From Luteibacter mycovicinus (GTDB lineage Bacteria; Pseudomonadota; Gammaproteobacteria; Xanthomonadales; Rhodanobacteraceae), in assembly GCF_000745235.1 (NCBI RefSeq), contig NZ_JQNL01000001.1, positions 1,364,001 to 1,428,000 on the forward strand: a stretch of DNA of 64,000 nucleotides, in the 5' to 3' direction. A program made the translations under genes and the position numbers. The first letter of the stretch is position 1; every line of letters begins with the position of its first letter. Positions 35,129 through 45,162 of the stretch are shown here, piece after piece. Below the pieces are notes generated by a model. That model worked only from the letters and a program-made list of their open reading frames with translations. It was not told where the DNA came from and did no database searches.

Positions 35129-35204
35129 GGGTCGTTAGCTCAGTTGGTAGAGCAGCGGACTTTTAATCCGTAGGTCGCCGGTTCGAATCCGGCACGACCC
35201 ACCA
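35129..35204 (+). tRNA. tRNA-Lys (anticodon TTT)
   Basis: The 76-nt gene folds as a cloverleaf. The acceptor arms GGGTCGT and ACGACCC pair over 7 bp, the D arm has AGCTCAGTTGGTAGAGC, the anticodon loop CTTTTAA reads TTT, and the T arm has GGTTCGAATCC. The CCA end is encoded. It lies next to queC, at the end of the Tol-Pal/queuosine cluster, a position often seen in gammaproteobacteria. Confidence 0.98.
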
Positions 35205-35225
35205 TTCGCGGCGAAAACCCCGCAC

Positions 35226-35909
35226 TCAGGCGTAGTGCGTAGGATCCGGCACGCCAGCCTTGGCGAAGCCTTCGGCACGAAGCCGGCATGCATCGCAGTG
35301 ACCACACGCCCTGCCCTCGGCGTCGGCCTGATAGCAGCTGACCGTGGCCGAGAAATCCACACCCAGACGCATGCCTTCGCGGACGATGTCACCCTTGCCC
35401 ATCTGCATCAGCGGCGCATGGATGCGGATGCCCGCCCCTTCGACGCCAGCCTTGGTCGCGACGTTCGCCAGTGCCTCGAACGACTCGATGAACGCCGGGC
35501 GGCAGTCCGGATAACCGGAATAGTCGACGGCGTTGACGCCGCAGAAAATGTCGGTCGAGCCGAGTACTTCGGCCCAGCCCAGCGCGATCGACAGCATGAT
35601 GGTGTTGCGGGCGGGCACATAGGTGACCGGGATACCTTCACCGCCATCTTCGGGCACATCGATATCGGCGGTCAGCGCCGACCCGCCGATGCTGCGCAAG
35701 TCCACGTGGACCGTCTTGTGCGTAACCGCGCCGAGCATCTTCGAGACCCGCTCCGACGCCTCCAGCTCGGAGCTATGACGCTGACCATAGGCGACGCTGA
35801 GCGCATACACGTCGAATCCCTGCTCGCGGGCCATCGCGATGGTCACCGCGGAGTCCATGCCGCCGGAGACGAGGATCACGGCTTTGCGGGAGGGGTTCGG
35901 CGTATTCAT
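35226..35909 (-). CDS. queC: 7-cyano-7-deazaguanine synthase
   Basis: This 227-residue ATP-dependent enzyme makes preQ0 from carboxy-deazaguanine in queuosine synthesis. The PP-loop SGGMDS is at residues 15-20. The C-terminal zinc cluster is complete, [17 protein letters not shown] with four cysteines. It follows queE by 23 bp on the same strand, so both act in sequence and are likely cotranscribed. Confidence 0.97.
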   Translation of the reverse strand: MNTPNPSRKAVILVSGGMDSAVTIAMAREQGFDVYALSVAYGQRHSSELEASERVSKMLGAVTHKTVHVDLRSIGGSALTADIDVPEDGGEGIPVTYVPARNTIMLSIALGWAEVLGSTDIFCGVNAVDYSGYPDCRPAFIESFEALANVATKAGVEGAGIRIHAPLMQMGKGDIVREGMRLGVDFSATVSCYQADAEGRACGHCDACRLRAEGFAKAGVPDPTHYA

Positions 35910-35932
35910 GGCGGTACCTTTCTAAAGACGTT

Positions 35933-36625
35933 TCAGTGGCCGGCCGCATCGTTCCATAGCAGCTTGTGCAACTGCAGCTGGAAACGCACCGGCAGGCGTT
36001 CGGCGATGATCCACTCGGCCAGCTCGCGCGGCTCCACCTTGCCCCACACCGGCGAGAACAGGCACATCGCCCGGCTATCGAGGCGGTGTTCCCGGACCGC
36101 GTCACGCGACCACTCGAAGTCGCCGCGGCTGGCGATCACGAATTTGACCTGGTCGTGGGGCAACAGGTGATCGAGGTTGGACCAGAGATTGCGTGCGCTC
36201 TCGCCCGAGTCAGGGGCCTTCAGGTCCATGACTTTACGGACGCGCGGATCGACCGCGGAGACATCGAGCGCACCGGAGGTCTCAAGCGACACGTCGTGCC
36301 CGGCGTCGCAGAGCTTGCGCAAGAGGATTTGGCAGCGCTTCTGCGCCAGCGGCTCGCCCCCGGTCACGCAGACGTGGCGGGTCCCGTAGCTGGCGACTTC
36401 GGCGACGATGGCATCGATGTCGTGCCACTGGCCGCCGTGGAACGAATACTCGGTATCGCACCAGACGCAGCGCAAGGGGCAGCCGGTCAGGCGCACGAAT
36501 ACCGTGGGCCAGCCAATCGCATCGGCTTCGCCCTGAACGGAGTGGAAGATCTCAGTGATCCGCAGCCGCTCCGCGACGGGCGCGACCGGCGAGACGTCCG
36601 CCGGGATTGCGGTGCTGCCGTTCAT
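35933..36625 (-). CDS. queE: 7-carboxy-7-deazaguanine synthase
   Basis: The 230-residue radical-SAM enzyme converts 6-carboxy-tetrahydropterin to 7-carboxy-7-deazaguanine. The iron-sulfur motif CxxxCxxC is C49, C53 and C56 (GCPLRCVWC), and GGEP (VTGGEPL) binds SAM. FHSVQGEADAIGWPTVFVR is the typical QueE opening after a 20-residue variable N-terminus. It starts 4 bp after the cpoB stop, so it is probably in the tol-pal transcription unit. Confidence 0.96.
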   Translation of the reverse strand: MNGSTAIPADVSPVAPVAERLRITEIFHSVQGEADAIGWPTVFVRLTGCPLRCVWCDTEYSFHGGQWHDIDAIVAEVASYGTRHVCVTGGEPLAQKRCQILLRKLCDAGHDVSLETSGALDVSAVDPRVRKVMDLKAPDSGESARNLWSNLDHLLPHDQVKFVIASRGDFEWSRDAVREHRLDSRAMCLFSPVWGKVEPRELAEWIIAERLPVRFQLQLHKLLWNDAAGH

Positions 36626-36629
36626 GGGA

Positions 36630-37487
36630 TCAGTTGGCCGTCTGGCGCTGCAGACGACGCAGGCGTTCCTGTGCGAGGCCGGCAGCCTTGGAACCGGGAT
36701 ACTTCGCCGTGACCTGCTTGAGCGTGGCGATGGCGGCGTCCTGCTGCTTCAGCTCGATCTGGCAATAGCCGACCTTGAGCAGGCCGTCGGAGACCTTGTC
36801 GCTCTGCGGGTACTGCTTGACCAGCCGCTGGAACGCCTCGATCGCCACCGGGTAGTTCATCGTGACGTAGTACGACTCACCCAGCCAGTAGTAGGCGTTG
36901 GGCGCGAGCGGGCTGTCCGGGTACTTGATCAGGAAGTCGCGAAAACCACGCGATGCGGTGACGTAATCGCCGCCACGAAGCGACTTGAACGCCGCGTCGT
37001 ACGCGGCTTGCTGGTCGCCGCTGGCGGGAGCGGAAGCGGCGCCTGCTGCCGTCGGAGCCGCGGCAGCGGCCTGGGCGGCCGGACTCTGCTGCGAGGCGGC
37101 AGGCGGCGCGGCGGAGGCCTGCGGTGCGGCGGGTGCGGCGGGCTGCTGGCCCTGAGGCGCGGCGCCACCCTTTTCGATACGGCCCAGACGCGAATCGACA
37201 TCCGCGTACTGCGCCTTCTGGGAATCCTGTAGTTGCTGGTTCTGGTGCTGCAGTTCTTCGATCTGACCCTGCAGCTGGGCCACCTGCTGCTGGAGATCGT
37301 TGACCTGATTGACCAGTGTGGTCGAACCGGCCTGGGCCTGCGACTGCTGCTCGAGCCGCGCGACGCGATCGGCGAGACTGAGGCGCGTGTCCTGCGCGGT
37401 GGCGGGCAGACCAAAAAGCATGGCGGACGCAAGAGCGCCCGCCATGCCAAGCCTGGCCGTAAAGCTGGTAGCCAGAGTCTTCTTCAT
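36630..37487 (-). CDS. cpoB: Cell division coordinator CpoB (YbgF), Tol-Pal associated
   Basis: The 285-residue periplasmic protein has a signal peptide (cleavage after ATAQ), an N-terminal coiled coil rich in glutamine (about 40-95), an alanine/proline/glutamine linker (about 110-160) and three TPR repeats at the C-terminus. CpoB links outer-membrane constriction by Tol-Pal to PBP1B peptidoglycan synthesis. It starts 3 bp after the pal stop. The linker is longer than in E. coli and of low complexity. Confidence 0.95.
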   Translation of the reverse strand: MKKTLATSFTARLGMAGALASAMLFGLPATAQDTRLSLADRVARLEQQSQAQAGSTTLVNQVNDLQQQVAQLQGQIEELQHQNQQLQDSQKAQYADVDSRLGRIEKGGAAPQGQQPAAPAAPQASAAPPAASQQSPAAQAAAAAPTAAGAASAPASGDQQAAYDAAFKSLRGGDYVTASRGFRDFLIKYPDSPLAPNAYYWLGESYYVTMNYPVAIEAFQRLVKQYPQSDKVSDGLLKVGYCQIELKQQDAAIATLKQVTAKYPGSKAAGLAQERLRRLQRQTAN

Positions 37488-37490
37488 TAC

Positions 37491-38000
37491 TTACTTCGCG
37501 GTGTAGACGATCTCAACGCGACGGTTCTTGGCCCAGCAGTCATCGTTGTGCTCACGGCAGGTCGGCTTCTCTTTGCCGTAGCTCGTGACGTTGACCTGAC
37601 CAGCCGAACCACCAGCCGCCTGGAGAGCGCTGGAGACGGCATTGCCGCGACGCTCGCCGAGGCCGAGGTTGTACTCGCGGGTACCGCGCTCGTCGGTGTT
37701 ACCCTCGAGGGTCATGGCCGACTGCGGACGATCCTGCAGGTACTTGGCGTGGCAAGCGATGATCTGCTGGAACTCCGGCTTGACGTCGTTCTTGTCGAAG
37801 TCGAAGTACACAACGCGCTGACGCAGGCAAGCGTCGGTGTCGAGGTCGGACGGCTGGTACTTGCCGTCGTTGGTCGGAGCCTGGGTCTGCGTGACCGGCT
37901 GCGATTCGGTCGGAGCGACCGGCTTGACCTGCTTCTTGGAGCAAGCGGCCGCGCCCACGCAGAGCAGGGCAGCCAGGGTGACGGTAACAGTCTTATTCAT
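37491..38000 (-). CDS. pal: Peptidoglycan-associated lipoprotein
   Basis: This 169-residue outer-membrane lipoprotein has lipobox GAAAC at about residue 20. Its OmpA-like domain binds diaminopimelate, with the core LEGNTDERGTREYN and LGERRGNAV. It anchors the outer membrane to peptidoglycan and works with TolB at the division site. MNKTVTV is the start, with AAGGAA about 9 nt upstream. A 245-bp gap with hairpins separates it from tolB, so it may also have its own promoter. Confidence 0.97.
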   Translation of the reverse strand: MNKTVTVTLAALLCVGAAACSKKQVKPVAPTESQPVTQTQAPTNDGKYQPSDLDTDACLRQRVVYFDFDKNDVKPEFQQIIACHAKYLQDRPQSAMTLEGNTDERGTREYNLGLGERRGNAVSSALQAAGGSAGQVNVTSYGKEKPTCREHNDDCWAKNRRVEIVYTAK

Positions 38001-38176
38001 GGGACGTTCCTTCAAACAGTTGAGTTCCGACAGTCGGTTTTCGGTTTCGGGACAGGCACCGCCGGTTGTCCGGCTGTTTTTCTACTTACATCTACGCCGA
38101 CGGGGCGCTGTCCCGCACCCTGCGTCTTCGTTCCGATAACCGCCGCGAAGCGGCTACCGGTTAATTGTCGTCCGCA

Positions 38177-38200
38177 GAAAAGGCGCGGAATATCCGCGCC
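38177..38200 (-). terminator. Possible terminator or attenuator between tolB and pal
   Basis: On the minus strand GGCGCGGA pairs with TCCGCGCC around a three-base loop and is followed by TTTTC. The 8-bp stem is strong but the T run is short, so it may act as a partial stop. It lies about 45 nt past the tolB stop. Confidence 0.55.
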
Positions 38201-38245
38201 CCTCCCTGGACGTTGCCGAAGCCGCGCCCCCGAAGGGTCGCCGCA

Positions 38246-39574
38246 TCAGCGCTGTCGATAGGGTCCCCACGACGGTTCGCGCACGTCGCCGTCCGAGAGG
38301 ACGAGGCGCTGACGCACGGCACCATCTGCCGAAACCGCATACAGGACGCCGCGCGTACCCTGCGATGCGGCGTAAAGCAGCATGCTGGCGTTGGGCGCGA
38401 AGCTGGGCGAATCGTCCACATTACCCGGGGATACGAAGCGCACCTGCCCGCCCAGACTGCGGTCCATGATGGCGATACGATACACGTTCCCGTTGCCCTG
38501 CACCATCGCAATCTGCTTACCGTCATAGCTGACGGAAGCGCTGGCGTTGAAGCCACCCTGGAAGGTCACGCGGGTGGCCGCGCCGCCGGCGGCGGACATC
38601 TGGTAGATCTGGGGCTTACCCGAGCGATCCGAGGTGAAGAGGATGCTCTGGCCGTCCGGGGTGAAGGTCGGCTCAGTGTCGATCGCGAAGTTGTTGGTCA
38701 CCCGCGTTTCGGTGCGGCTGGCCACGTCGATGACGAAGATCTCGGGGTTACCCACGTAGGACAGGCTCACCGCCAGCTTGCTGCCATCGGGTGACCAGGC
38801 GGGAGCGCTGTTGATGCCGCGCGGGTGCGAGGCGATCAGGCTGCGCGAGCCCGTATTGATGTTCTGGATATAGACCGCCGAGTTGCCACTCTCGAAGGAG
38901 ACGTAGGCGATCTTGCTCCCGTCCGGCGACCAGGCCGGCGAGAGCAGCGACTCACGCGAACGGGCGACGACCTGCGGATTGAAACCGTCCGAGTCGGCCA
39001 CGATCAGCGAGTAGGTCGCGTTGTTACCCACGCCCACGGCGGTGATGTAGGCGATGCGAGTCCAGAAGGCGCCGCGGACGCCGGTGATCTTTTCATAGAT
39101 CTGGTCGGCGATCTGGTGGGCGACGCCACGCAGGTCACCCGCCGGCGCGGTGAAAGACTGGGCCAGCAGGCTCTGCTGCTTGTTCACGTCCCACAGCTCG
39201 TAATCGATCTTCAGGTTGCCGCCGCCGGCGTCGCTGATGCGGCCGATCGTGAGGAAATCCTGCTTGAGCAGACGCCAGGTGGCGAACTTGATGTCCGAGC
39301 CCTGAGACGGCGTCTCGACGATGTCGGCCTTGTCCAGCGAGCGGAACTTGCCGGAGCGGTTGAAATCCGCGCGAATGACGTCGGCGACGTCGGTCGGAAG
39401 CGGCGCACCGCCAGCCTGGGCAAACGGCACCACGGCAATCGGGGTGGCCGTCTTCAGGCCGCCGACGATGTCCACATTGAGGGACTGGGCAGCGGCCGGA
39501 CCGGCCACGAAGGCGGTCAGGGCAACCAGGAGGATGGCGAGGCGGGAAAGCATTCTGCGCATGGGCGGATTCAT
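38246..39574 (-). CDS. tolB: Tol-Pal system periplasmic beta-propeller protein TolB
   Basis: The 442-residue precursor has a signal peptide ending AGPAAAQ, an N-terminal alpha/beta domain, and a six-bladed propeller with repeated WSPDGSKIAYVS-type motifs (SPAWSPDG, SAPAWSPDG, PTFTPDG). TolB switches between Pal and TolA binding through its N-terminal peptide. An in-frame ATG 12 nt downstream (MRRMLSR) is an alternative start. It lies 110 bp after tolA in the usual order. Confidence 0.96.
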   Translation of the reverse strand: MNPPMRRMLSRLAILLVALTAFVAGPAAAQSLNVDIVGGLKTATPIAVVPFAQAGGAPLPTDVADVIRADFNRSGKFRSLDKADIVETPSQGSDIKFATWRLLKQDFLTIGRISDAGGGNLKIDYELWDVNKQQSLLAQSFTAPAGDLRGVAHQIADQIYEKITGVRGAFWTRIAYITAVGVGNNATYSLIVADSDGFNPQVVARSRESLLSPAWSPDGSKIAYVSFESGNSAVYIQNINTGSRSLIASHPRGINSAPAWSPDGSKLAVSLSYVGNPEIFVIDVASRTETRVTNNFAIDTEPTFTPDGQSILFTSDRSGKPQIYQMSAAGGAATRVTFQGGFNASASVSYDGKQIAMVQGNGNVYRIAIMDRSLGGQVRFVSPGNVDDSPSFAPNASMLLYAASQGTRGVLYAVSADGAVRQRLVLSDGDVREPSWGPYRQR

Positions 39575-39684
39575 TGCGACCTGGGGTTGGGGGACGGCGA
39601 CGGCATGTTAGCGCGCTGGAAGCGGCCAGCGTGACCCGATTATGAACCGCCCCGCCCGGCGCAGCCGGATCGGGGCGCGACACA

Positions 39685-40626
39685 TCATTGCGGCCTGAAC
39701 GTGAAGGTGAGGTTGCGCTGGAAGACGTCCTCGAAGCCCTGATAGGGCAACGGCTGGGCGCGCAGCACCGCGTTCTCGATCGAGGCCTTGCCCGCCGCGT
39801 CATAAGGACAGCTGGCATCGGCCTTCGCGCTGAGCACCTGCCCACCCGGAATCTGGGTGATATGCACCGCGCAAGGCGCGTCCGGCATATTGTCCGGGCG
39901 CAACCAGTTCGGCGTCACCGCGTTCTGGATGGCGGCGATGTACAGAGCCTGCTTGCTGTTGTCCTTGCCGTTCTGGCCAGTCTGAACCTTGTCGGCAGGG
40001 GGAAGATTCTCCCGGCCGTCGTCCTTGGCGTTGGCCAGATCCTTCAGCTGCTGCTCGGCTTGCTTCTTCTTGCTGTCGGCCTGCTTGGTCTGCGACTTGG
40101 CGGCATCGAGCTGCTTGAAGATCTCGTCGATCTGCTTCTGTTTTTCTTTCTTCTTCTCTTCCTGCTGCGCATCCAGCTCGGCCTGACGCTGACGCTGTTG
40201 CTCTTCCTGCAGACGCTTCGCGTCCTCGGCCTTCTGCACGGCGTCGTCGACCACCTTCTCCTGATCCTTCAGGGCCGGCGTCTTGGGCGGCGGCGGCAAC
40301 GTCTCGACCTTGGGCTTCTCCGGCTGCGGCGGCGTCGGCGTGGGCTGCGCGGGCGGTGGCGGCACGGTGTTGGGCACCGGCTTCTGCGTGTGCTTGGGAG
40401 GCGGCGCGCCCGTCGGACCGATCAGGGTCGCTTCGATGATCTGACCCGGCAACTGGATGGGCGCCGGACACTTCAGCGGATTCCAGTCGGCGGGCAAGCC
40501 GATGGCGTCGGCCCACTTTTCGTAGTCCGAGCACGGGATGATCGCGAGACCCAGGAAGGCCACGATACCGATGTGCAGGAGCGCGGCGAGGACGACCGCG
40601 CGCGGCGTACCGTTACGGTTTTCCAT
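39685..40626 (-). CDS. tolA: Cell envelope integrity protein TolA
   Basis: This 313-residue protein has one N-terminal membrane anchor (VVLAALLHIGIVAFLGLAII), a proline-rich stretch (PPPPAQPTPTPPQPEKP), a long charged coiled coil with glutamine, lysine and glutamate repeats (about 130-210), and a C-terminal domain that contacts TolB and Pal. Using the proton motive force through TolQR it spans the periplasm. It overlaps tolR by 14 bp. Confidence 0.96.
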   Translation of the reverse strand: MENRNGTPRAVVLAALLHIGIVAFLGLAIIPCSDYEKWADAIGLPADWNPLKCPAPIQLPGQIIEATLIGPTGAPPPKHTQKPVPNTVPPPPAQPTPTPPQPEKPKVETLPPPPKTPALKDQEKVVDDAVQKAEDAKRLQEEQQRQRQAELDAQQEEKKKEKQKQIDEIFKQLDAAKSQTKQADSKKKQAEQQLKDLANAKDDGRENLPPADKVQTGQNGKDNSKQALYIAAIQNAVTPNWLRPDNMPDAPCAVHITQIPGGQVLSAKADASCPYDAAGKASIENAVLRAQPLPYQGFEDVFQRNLTFTFRPQ

Positions 40627-41065
40627 TCTGCGCGCCCGACTCCGGCTGGCTCATCAGGCCGATCTTGGAGACGCCCGCTTCCTGGAGGATCGGGAGGATC
40701 TGGTAAACCTTGCCGTAGCCCACGCGCTGATCGCCGGCGACGAGCACCTGAAGCTCGGGATTGGCATCGTGGAACGCCGTGATCTTGCTCTTGAACTCAT
40801 CGGCGCTGACCGGCTCGCGCTTGGTGCCGTTCGCGGTGAGGTAGATCTGCCCACCCTCGTCCACCGAAACGACGATCGGGTCTTTCTTGTCCTGCAGGGA
40901 CTTGGCGTTGGTCTGCGGCAACTGGATGTCGACGCCGAGGTTCATCATCGGTGTGGTGACCATGAAGATGATCAGCAGCACGAGCATGACGTCGATGTAC
41001 GGCACGACGTTGATCTCGGACTTCAGCTTGCGCTTGTGACGGCGATGTGCGTTACGCGTGGCCAT
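40613..41065 (-). CDS. tolR: Tol-Pal system proton-channel subunit TolR
   Basis: The 150-residue protein has one membrane segment, DVMLVLLIIFMVT, whose aspartate (INVVPYIDVML) is the proton-carrying residue of the ExbD/TolR family. A periplasmic domain binds peptidoglycan. The first 18 residues are basic. It starts 12 bp after tolQ and overlaps the start of tolA. Confidence 0.97.
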   Translation of the reverse strand: MATRNAHRRHKRKLKSEINVVPYIDVMLVLLIIFMVTTPMMNLGVDIQLPQTNAKSLQDKKDPIVVSVDEGGQIYLTANGTKREPVSADEFKSKITAFHDANPELQVLVAGDQRVGYGKVYQILPILQEAGVSKIGLMSQPESGAQNGKP

Positions 41066-41077
41066 GGGGCGGCGGGC

Positions 41078-41761
41078 TCAGGCGACGTCGTCGGCGTGGA
41101 TCTGGCGCTGCAGCACCGAGGAGAATTCTTCCTGGAAGACCTCGTAACGCGACGCGACGCGCTCCACCTTGGTGGCGAAGCGGTTGTAGGCCCAGACCGC
41201 CGGGATGGCGGCGAACAGGCCCATGGCCGTGGCGATCAGGGCCTCGGAGATGTGCGGGGCGACGACCGAGATGGTCACGTCCTTCATCTCACCCAGACCC
41301 TGGAAGGCACCCATGATGCCCCAGACGGTACCGAACAGGCCGATGTAGGGGCTGATCGAACCGACGTTGGCGAGGAATTCGAGGTTCTGTTCGAGCTTGC
41401 CGATCTCGCGGGTGCCGGCCACGCGCATGGCGCGCTCGGAGCCTTCCATGATGCGGTCGGCATCGGTCACGCGGCGCTGGCGCTGGCGAGCGAATTCGCG
41501 GAAACCCGCCTCGAAGACGTTCTCGATGCCGTGCTGCCCCTCGCGGTTGCCCACCTCGCGGAACAGGGCGGCCAGGTCGGCGCCGGACCAGAAACGGTCC
41601 TCGAAGGTCTCGGCGTTGTCGTGGGCGGTCTTCAGCTGGCTGTACTTGCGGATGATGATGACCCACGACAGGAACGAGAAGACGAGCAGAAGCAGCATCA
41701 CCAGCTGCACCGGCAGGCTCGCTTCCGCGACCAGCTTGAAAATGTTCAGTCCACCGTTCAT
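41078..41761 (-). CDS. tolQ: Tol-Pal system proton-channel subunit TolQ
   Basis: The 227-residue inner-membrane protein has three membrane segments: LPVQLVMLLLLVFSFLSWVI near the start, then GLFGTVWGIMGAF and IATAMGLFAAIPAVWAYN. The conserved GLFGTVWGIM and A-T-A-x-G-L-x-A motifs mark the MotA/TolQ/ExbB family. It forms the proton-driven motor with TolR. MNGGLNIFKL is taken as start because the frame upstream overlaps ybgC sequence. Confidence 0.97.
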   Translation of the reverse strand: MNGGLNIFKLVAEASLPVQLVMLLLLVFSFLSWVIIIRKYSQLKTAHDNAETFEDRFWSGADLAALFREVGNREGQHGIENVFEAGFREFARQRQRRVTDADRIMEGSERAMRVAGTREIGKLEQNLEFLANVGSISPYIGLFGTVWGIMGAFQGLGEMKDVTISVVAPHISEALIATAMGLFAAIPAVWAYNRFATKVERVASRYEVFQEEFSSVLQRQIHADDVA

Positions 41762-41793
41762 CGCTTGAAGGCTCTCCGCCGGGTATCTGGGGC

Positions 41794-42198
41794 TTAGGTA
41801 ATAGGGAAGGTCTGGGGGAACAGCCCGGCCGGAATCTGGGCCGGACGCATGGTGTCGAGGTTGACGCAGGCTGCTCGCACCGTGGCTCGCAACAACGTCG
41901 TGCCCCCACACACGATCTCCTGACCGAACAGCATACTGGCTGAACGCCTCTCTTTGACGGCGACCGTGACCTGGAGTTCATCATCCAGACGGGCCGGACG
42001 CAGGAAGTCCAGGTGCATCTCGCGGACGACGAAGCCGAGCGAGGTGGATTCCCTCAGGGCCAGCTGGTCGATGCCCTGGGCGCGCAGCCATTCGGTACGG
42101 GCCCGCTCCATGAAGCGCACGTAGTTGGCGTGATACACGACACCACCGGCGTCGGTATCTTCCCAGTAGATGCGGACAGGAAAGCTGAAATCGCTCAT
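41794..42198 (-). CDS. ybgC: Tol-Pal associated acyl-CoA thioesterase
   Basis: The 134-residue hotdog-fold thioesterase has the family motif [18 protein letters not shown] with the catalytic aspartate. It acts on short or medium acyl-CoA or acyl-ACP in the cytosol; its relation to Tol-Pal function remains unclear even in E. coli. It overlaps ruvB by 4 bp at its start and leads tolQ by 32 bp, linking repair and envelope genes in one transcript. Confidence 0.95.
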   Translation of the reverse strand: MSDFSFPVRIYWEDTDAGGVVYHANYVRFMERARTEWLRAQGIDQLALRESTSLGFVVREMHLDFLRPARLDDELQVTVAVKERRSASMLFGQEIVCGGTTLLRATVRAACVNLDTMRPAQIPAGLFPQTFPIT

Positions 42199-43235
42199 GC
42201 GTCGTCCGAAAAAAGGTCGGGCATGGCCGTCTGACGCGGGGGCGGATTGAGCCCGAGGTGGCGCCAGGCCTTGGCCGACGCCATGCGGCCGCGCGCGCTG
42301 CGGATCAGGTAACCCTGCTGGATCAGGTAGGGCTCGACCACGTCCTCCAAAGTGCCGCGATCTTCACTCAGGGCCGCCGCGAGCGACTCGACACCGACCG
42401 GGCCGCCCTCGAAGTTCTCGATAATGGTACGCAGCAGGCGGCGATCGAGGTCGTCGAAACCTTCCGCGTCGACCTTGAGCATATCCGTCGCGGCCCGGGC
42501 CAGGGCATGGGTGATCTTGCCGTCGCCGCGCACTTCGGCGTAATCGCGCACCCGGCGCAGCAGCCGGTTGGCGATACGCGGGGTACCGCGCGAGCGCCGG
42601 GCGATCTCGATCGCGCCATCCATATCGCAGTCGATGCCGAAAATTTTCGCGGCACGCCGGACGATCGCGGTCAGCTCGTCCACGCTGTAGAACTCCAGCC
42701 GCTGGATGATGCCGAAGCGATCGCGCAGGGGGCCGGTGAGCAGGCCCGCGCGCGTGGTGGCGCCGATCAGGGTGAAGGGAGGCAGATCCAGCTTGATCGA
42801 CCGGGCGGCAGGGCCCTCGCCGATCATGATGTCGATCTGGAAGTCTTCCATCGCCGGATACAGGACCTCCTCGACCACGGGCGACAGCCGGTGGATCTCG
42901 TCCACGAAGAGGACGTCATTGGCTTCGAGGTTGGTCAGCAGCGCGGCGAGATCGCCGGCGCGCTCGAGAACGGGACCCGAGGTGGAGCGCACGTTGACGC
43001 CCAGCTCATTGGCGATGACGTGGGACAGCGTGGTCTTGCCCAGCCCCGGGGGCCCGAAGATCAGGACGTGATCGAGCGCACCCTGACGACGACGCGCCGC
43101 TTCGATGTAGATCGACATCTGCTCGCGCACCGTCTCCTGGCCGAGGTATTCGGCCAGGCGCTTCGGCCGGATGCTCGCCTCCAGGGCGTCGTCATCCATG
43201 GCGGCGGTGGCGGAAATAATGCGGTGCTCGGACAT
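42195..43235 (-). CDS. ruvB: Holliday junction branch migration helicase RuvB
   Basis: This 346-residue AAA+ motor drives branch migration with RuvA. Walker A is [10 protein letters not shown], Walker B is FVDEIHRL, and sensor 1 is in [11 protein letters not shown]-terminal winged helix ends the protein ([13 protein letters not shown]). Length fits the family. kup separates it from ruvA; ruvA and ruvC lie further upstream on the same strand. Confidence 0.98.
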   Translation of the reverse strand: MSEHRIISATAAMDDDALEASIRPKRLAEYLGQETVREQMSIYIEAARRRQGALDHVLIFGPPGLGKTTLSHVIANELGVNVRSTSGPVLERAGDLAALLTNLEANDVLFVDEIHRLSPVVEEVLYPAMEDFQIDIMIGEGPAARSIKLDLPPFTLIGATTRAGLLTGPLRDRFGIIQRLEFYSVDELTAIVRRAAKIFGIDCDMDGAIEIARRSRGTPRIANRLLRRVRDYAEVRGDGKITHALARAATDMLKVDAEGFDDLDRRLLRTIIENFEGGPVGVESLAAALSEDRGTLEDVVEPYLIQQGYLIRSARGRMASAKAWRHLGLNPPPRQTAMPDLFSDDA

Positions 43236-43257
43236 GCCCGCATTATGGCATGCCGCC

Positions 43258-45159
43258 TCAGATCTCGACCTGCGCGCCCAGCTCGATCAACCGGTTGCCC
43301 GGAATCTGAAAGAACGCCGTGGCCGGCATCGCGTTACGCGCCAGGAAGGCGAACAGCTTGTCGCGCCACAACGCCATACCCGGACGCCGGGCATCCGCGA
43401 CGATCGTTTCGCGGGACAGGAAGAACGTCGTGTCCATCATGTCGAAGTCGAGCCCCCGCGAGCTGGCGCGGGACAGCGACAGCGGAATATTCGGATCCTC
43501 AGCGAAGCCATAGCGCAGCTGCAGCCCGAAGAAGCCGCCACCGTACTCGATGACTTCCATCCGCTCGTCGAAGTCCGCCACCGGCGTCTCCAGCATTTCG
43601 ACGGTAAGGAGCACGTTGCGCTCGTGCAGCACCTTGTTGTGCTTAAGGTTATGCAGCATGGCGTGCGGCACGGCGTTCTGGTTGGCCGTGAGGAACACGG
43701 CCGTCCCCGGCACGATCAGCGGCGGGTGATCGGCGATATTCGCGACGAAGGGTTCGAGGGCCAGGCCGGACTGCTTGATCTCGCGGACCACCAGCTCCCT
43801 GCCCCGCCGCCACGTCGTCATCATGGTGAAGATCACCACACCGAGCACCAGCGGGAACCAGCCTCCATGAGCGATCTTGAGCGCGTTGGCACCGAAGAAC
43901 GCGAGATCGGTGATGAGGAAGATGACGCCGACGGTGATGACCGCCGACCAGTGCCAGTTCCAGCGACGGCGCGCGACCACCAGGGCGAGCAGCGTCGTCA
44001 TCGTCATCGTACCGGTCACGGCGATGCCGTAGGCCGCGCCCAGATTGTTCGACGAGCGGAAGCCGATGACGGCGAGGAACACCAGCACCATCAGCAGGCG
44101 ATTCACCCAGGGCACGAAGATCTGGCCGGACATCTCGTGCGAGGTGTGCACAACGGCCATGCGCGGCGAGTAGCCCAGCGACATGGCCTCGCGGGTCATC
44201 GAGAACGCGCCGGAGATCACCGCCTGCGAGGCGATCACGGCGGACGCCGTCGCCAGCGCGATCATCGGATACAGGAGGTTCTCCGGCACCATCTTGTAGA
44301 ACGGGTTCTCGATGGCGGTCTGATCGTGCAGCAGCAGCGCGCCCTGCCCGAAATAGTTGATCAGCAGCGCCGGCAGGACGAAGAAGAACCAGGCCAGGCG
44401 AATCGGCTTCTTGCCGAAGTGACCCATGTCGGCATACAGCGCCTCACCACCGGTGAGTGCCAGCACGACACCACCAAGCGCGATGAAGGCGGAGCGGCCG
44501 TGCTCCGTGAAGAACTTCACGGCGTAGTACGGATTCAAGGCCCAGAGCACCTGCGGATGCTGGATCAGCTGGCGCAGCCCCAGCCACGCTAGCACCAGGA
44601 ACCACAGCGTCATGACCGGCGCGAACGCCTTGCCGACGATCTCGGTGCCGTGCCGCTGGATCGCGAAGAGCACCACCAGGATGACCAGGCAGATCGGCAC
44701 CACGTAGGTGTCCAGCGATGGCGCGGCGACCTCCAGGCCCTCCACCGCCGAAAGCACGGACATCGCCGGCGTGATCACGCCATCGCCATAGAACAGCGAG
44801 GCGCCGAAGATGCCGATCGCGGCCAGAACCCAGCGCGCCCTTGGCGAACCGCTGACGCTGCGCTGCGCGAGCGCCATGAGCGCCATGATGCCGCCCTCGC
44901 CCTTGTTGTCGGCGCGCATCACGAAGGTGACGTATTTGAGCGAGATCACCATCAGCAACGACCAGAAGATCAGCGAGAGCACGCCGAGCACCGCGGCAGG
45001 CTGCGGCGTCATGCCGTGCGTGCCGAGCGTTTCCTTCATCGTGTACAGCGGGCTGGTGCCGATGTCGCCGAAGACGATACCGATGGCGCCCAGAGCCAGC
45101 GCGGCCAGTTTCTTGCCGCGCGCGTTCTGAAGTTCTTCGGCGGGATTGTGATGGCCCAT
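43258..45159 (-). CDS. kup: Low-affinity potassium transporter Kup
   Basis: The 633-residue KUP/HAK/KT family symporter has about 12 membrane segments. The opening [20 protein letters not shown] is the family signature. The C-terminal cytosolic domain of about 170 residues follows [13 protein letters not shown]. It imports potassium with protons, important at low pH or osmotic stress. It sits between ruvA and ruvB, only 3 bp after ruvA, so it is part of the same operon. Confidence 0.97.
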   Translation of the reverse strand: MGHHNPAEELQNARGKKLAALALGAIGIVFGDIGTSPLYTMKETLGTHGMTPQPAAVLGVLSLIFWSLLMVISLKYVTFVMRADNKGEGGIMALMALAQRSVSGSPRARWVLAAIGIFGASLFYGDGVITPAMSVLSAVEGLEVAAPSLDTYVVPICLVILVVLFAIQRHGTEIVGKAFAPVMTLWFLVLAWLGLRQLIQHPQVLWALNPYYAVKFFTEHGRSAFIALGGVVLALTGGEALYADMGHFGKKPIRLAWFFFVLPALLINYFGQGALLLHDQTAIENPFYKMVPENLLYPMIALATASAVIASQAVISGAFSMTREAMSLGYSPRMAVVHTSHEMSGQIFVPWVNRLLMVLVFLAVIGFRSSNNLGAAYGIAVTGTMTMTTLLALVVARRRWNWHWSAVITVGVIFLITDLAFFGANALKIAHGGWFPLVLGVVIFTMMTTWRRGRELVVREIKQSGLALEPFVANIADHPPLIVPGTAVFLTANQNAVPHAMLHNLKHNKVLHERNVLLTVEMLETPVADFDERMEVIEYGGGFFGLQLRYGFAEDPNIPLSLSRASSRGLDFDMMDTTFFLSRETIVADARRPGMALWRDKLFAFLARNAMPATAFFQIPGNRLIELGAQVEI

Positions 45160-45162
45160 GGC

